From positions 3,224,001-3,288,000 of the forward strand of contig NZ_QPER01000002.1 in assembly GCF_009455635.1 (NCBI RefSeq): a DNA stretch of 64,000 bases. The letters are read 5' to 3'. Position numbers and translations under genes: made by a program. Below the pieces are notes generated by a model, which worked only from the letters and a program-made list of their open reading frames with translations, made no database searches and had not been told where the DNA came from. Positions 63,457 to 64,000 of this stretch are shown here, piece after piece (positions within the stretch are counted from its first letter, which is position 1; each line of letters starts with the position of its first letter). Source of the stretch: Paraburkholderia agricolaris (lineage in GTDB: Bacteria; Pseudomonadota; Gammaproteobacteria; Burkholderiales; Burkholderiaceae).

Positions 63457-63612
63457 GTGAAATACCTTACCCGCATCGCCGCGTCTGGAGCACTCCTGGT
63501 CGTCGCTCTCGGTATTGTTACCTTCGCCCAGATCAAGTTCGCGCCGCAATCCGCAGACAACAACCCGGTGGCACGGATCGTCCTGAACGTCGAATCGCAA
63601 CTGAACGGTTGA
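63457..63612 (+). CDS. Possible small membrane protein
   Basis: A 51-residue frame from GTG 63457 with a GAGG site, encoding a basic N-terminus (KYLTRIAASG), one hydrophobic segment (ALLVVALGIVTFAQI) and a polar tail. It could be a small exported or membrane protein. No family is recognised. It is followed by a hairpin terminator. Confidence 0.45.
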   Translation: MKYLTRIAASGALLVVALGIVTFAQIKFAPQSADNNPVARIVLNVESQLNG

Positions 63613-63656
63613 GCGACTCCACCGCCGTATGTAGCTCGCGCCCCGCAGGCAAAGAA

Positions 63657-63691
63657 AAACCCGCCAGGCTCCGAAGAGAACTGGCGGGTTT
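63657..63691 (-). terminator. Terminator hairpin
   Basis: Stem AAACCCGCCAG / CTGGCGGGTTT with a 13-nt loop. On the minus strand the stem is followed by a T-rich run (TTTTTCTTT), so it mainly fits a minus-strand gene ending upstream of it, which supports a gene entering from the right edge. Confidence 0.7.
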
Positions 63692-63692
63692 G

Positions 63693-64000
63693 AGCTACTG
63701 ATTTCGGATTCACATACCAGGCGATGGTAACGGAGTTGACGCCTGCTCAGGCTCCTCCAGCGACCAGTCAGCCTCCATATCCACGGCATCCAACACCTTG
63801 GCCAGTCAACAATCGTCAATTCGAGACGCTTCGTCGTGGCCTCGTGAGACAGGCAATCTTTCCCCTTCGACGTTTCGATTATCAGAAACTCGAAGAGCGT
63901 GTCGCCACACTGATCCAGCGCAAGCCAGCACTCCCCGCCCTCGCAAATTGTCACCGCGCAACCTGAAGGCATGGGCGAATCCAGAATTTGTGCAGCAGCC
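63693..64000 (-). pseudogene. Partial or broken minus-strand coding sequence at the window edge
   Basis: From the right edge a minus-strand frame reads ILDSPMPSGCAVTICEGGEC and on to FEFLIIET; another frame further on reads LAKVLDAVDMEADWSLEEPE and stops near 63715. Together they look like one gene split by a frameshift, ending just before the terminator at 63657-63691. No family is recognised, and the rest lies outside the window. Confidence 0.3.

Noticed and set aside
1..64000. CRISPR arrays, tRNA or rRNA genes, integrase or transposase genes
   Set aside because: I looked for spaced direct repeats, tRNA-like arms and IS-type proteins and saw none in the window.

Overview
The window is high-GC chromosomal DNA from a member of the Burkholderiales, most probably Paraburkholderia or a close relative. 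This rests on codon use and on the mix of genes: SYLF lipoprotein, DUF3096 protein, Burkholderia-type porin, ETF and ETF-QO, and many LysR, AraC and Crp regulators. It carries about 50 genes. I saw no rRNA, tRNA, CRISPR array, transposase or phage genes.

Region 1 (1-24.6 kb) looks like one catabolic locus. It holds a two-subunit ThDP decarboxylase, a PAS-AraC regulator, an FAD amine oxidase, an aminotransferase and a P5C-type aldehyde dehydrogenase. A LysR regulator and a six-gene plus-strand operon follow: FAS1-like/MaoC hydratase, acyl-CoA dehydrogenase, family III CoA transferase, MmgE/PrpD protein, CitE-like lyase and aldehyde dehydrogenase. Next come a VOC protein, a quinone reductase and a complete liv ABC importer. 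In order, these enzymes could take an imported amino acid through transamination, decarboxylation, oxidation, CoA activation, dehydrogenation and hydration to a C-C cleavage. Shared GCGGAAT-type sites upstream of the aldehyde dehydrogenase, quinone reductase and livK genes suggest one regulon. The region ends with a SnoaL-like protein, a LysR, a PaaI thioesterase and an orphan panB.

Region 2 (25.5-42 kb) is a stress island: DUF1269 protein, glutamate decarboxylase plus antiporter, universal stress protein, zinc alcohol dehydrogenase, PRC-barrel proteins, DUF3096 protein, SYLF lipoprotein, three very similar Crp/Fnr-type regulators, and a 1348-residue CheB-CheR-PAS-kinase-receiver protein. The content recalls the low-oxygen-activated (lxa) type of stress locus known in Burkholderia (from memory). 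Two of the Crp-type genes sit next to gene remnants (a flippase-like N-terminus and a possible desaturase C-terminus). GTACGG-N2-CCGTAC palindromes lie upstream of gadB and of the alcohol dehydrogenase.

Region 3 (43-61 kb) is a second catabolic block. An amidase, a nucleoside-type MFS permease and a porin are followed by an RpiR regulator and a 9-kb minus-strand gene train: N-formylglutamate amidohydrolase, trimethylamine-dehydrogenase-like flavoprotein, glutamine-synthetase-like ligase, FluG-type amidohydrolase, ETF-QO and P5C dehydrogenase. A divergent APC permease and a nearby etfBA pair accompany it. A long palindrome in the divergent promoter shares its 14-bp core with a palindrome just upstream of the RpiR gene, which suggests the RpiR regulon. 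The ETF and ETF-QO genes fit electron disposal from the dehydrogenase.

Region 4 (61-64 kb) has an intergenic repeat copy, a RES/Xre-type toxin-antitoxin pair with a palindromic operator over its promoter, a possible 51-residue membrane protein and a broken or partial frame at the edge. The same dispersed repeat (core about 136 bp) occurs three times, in one orientation, near 24.8, 42.4 and 61.7 kb.
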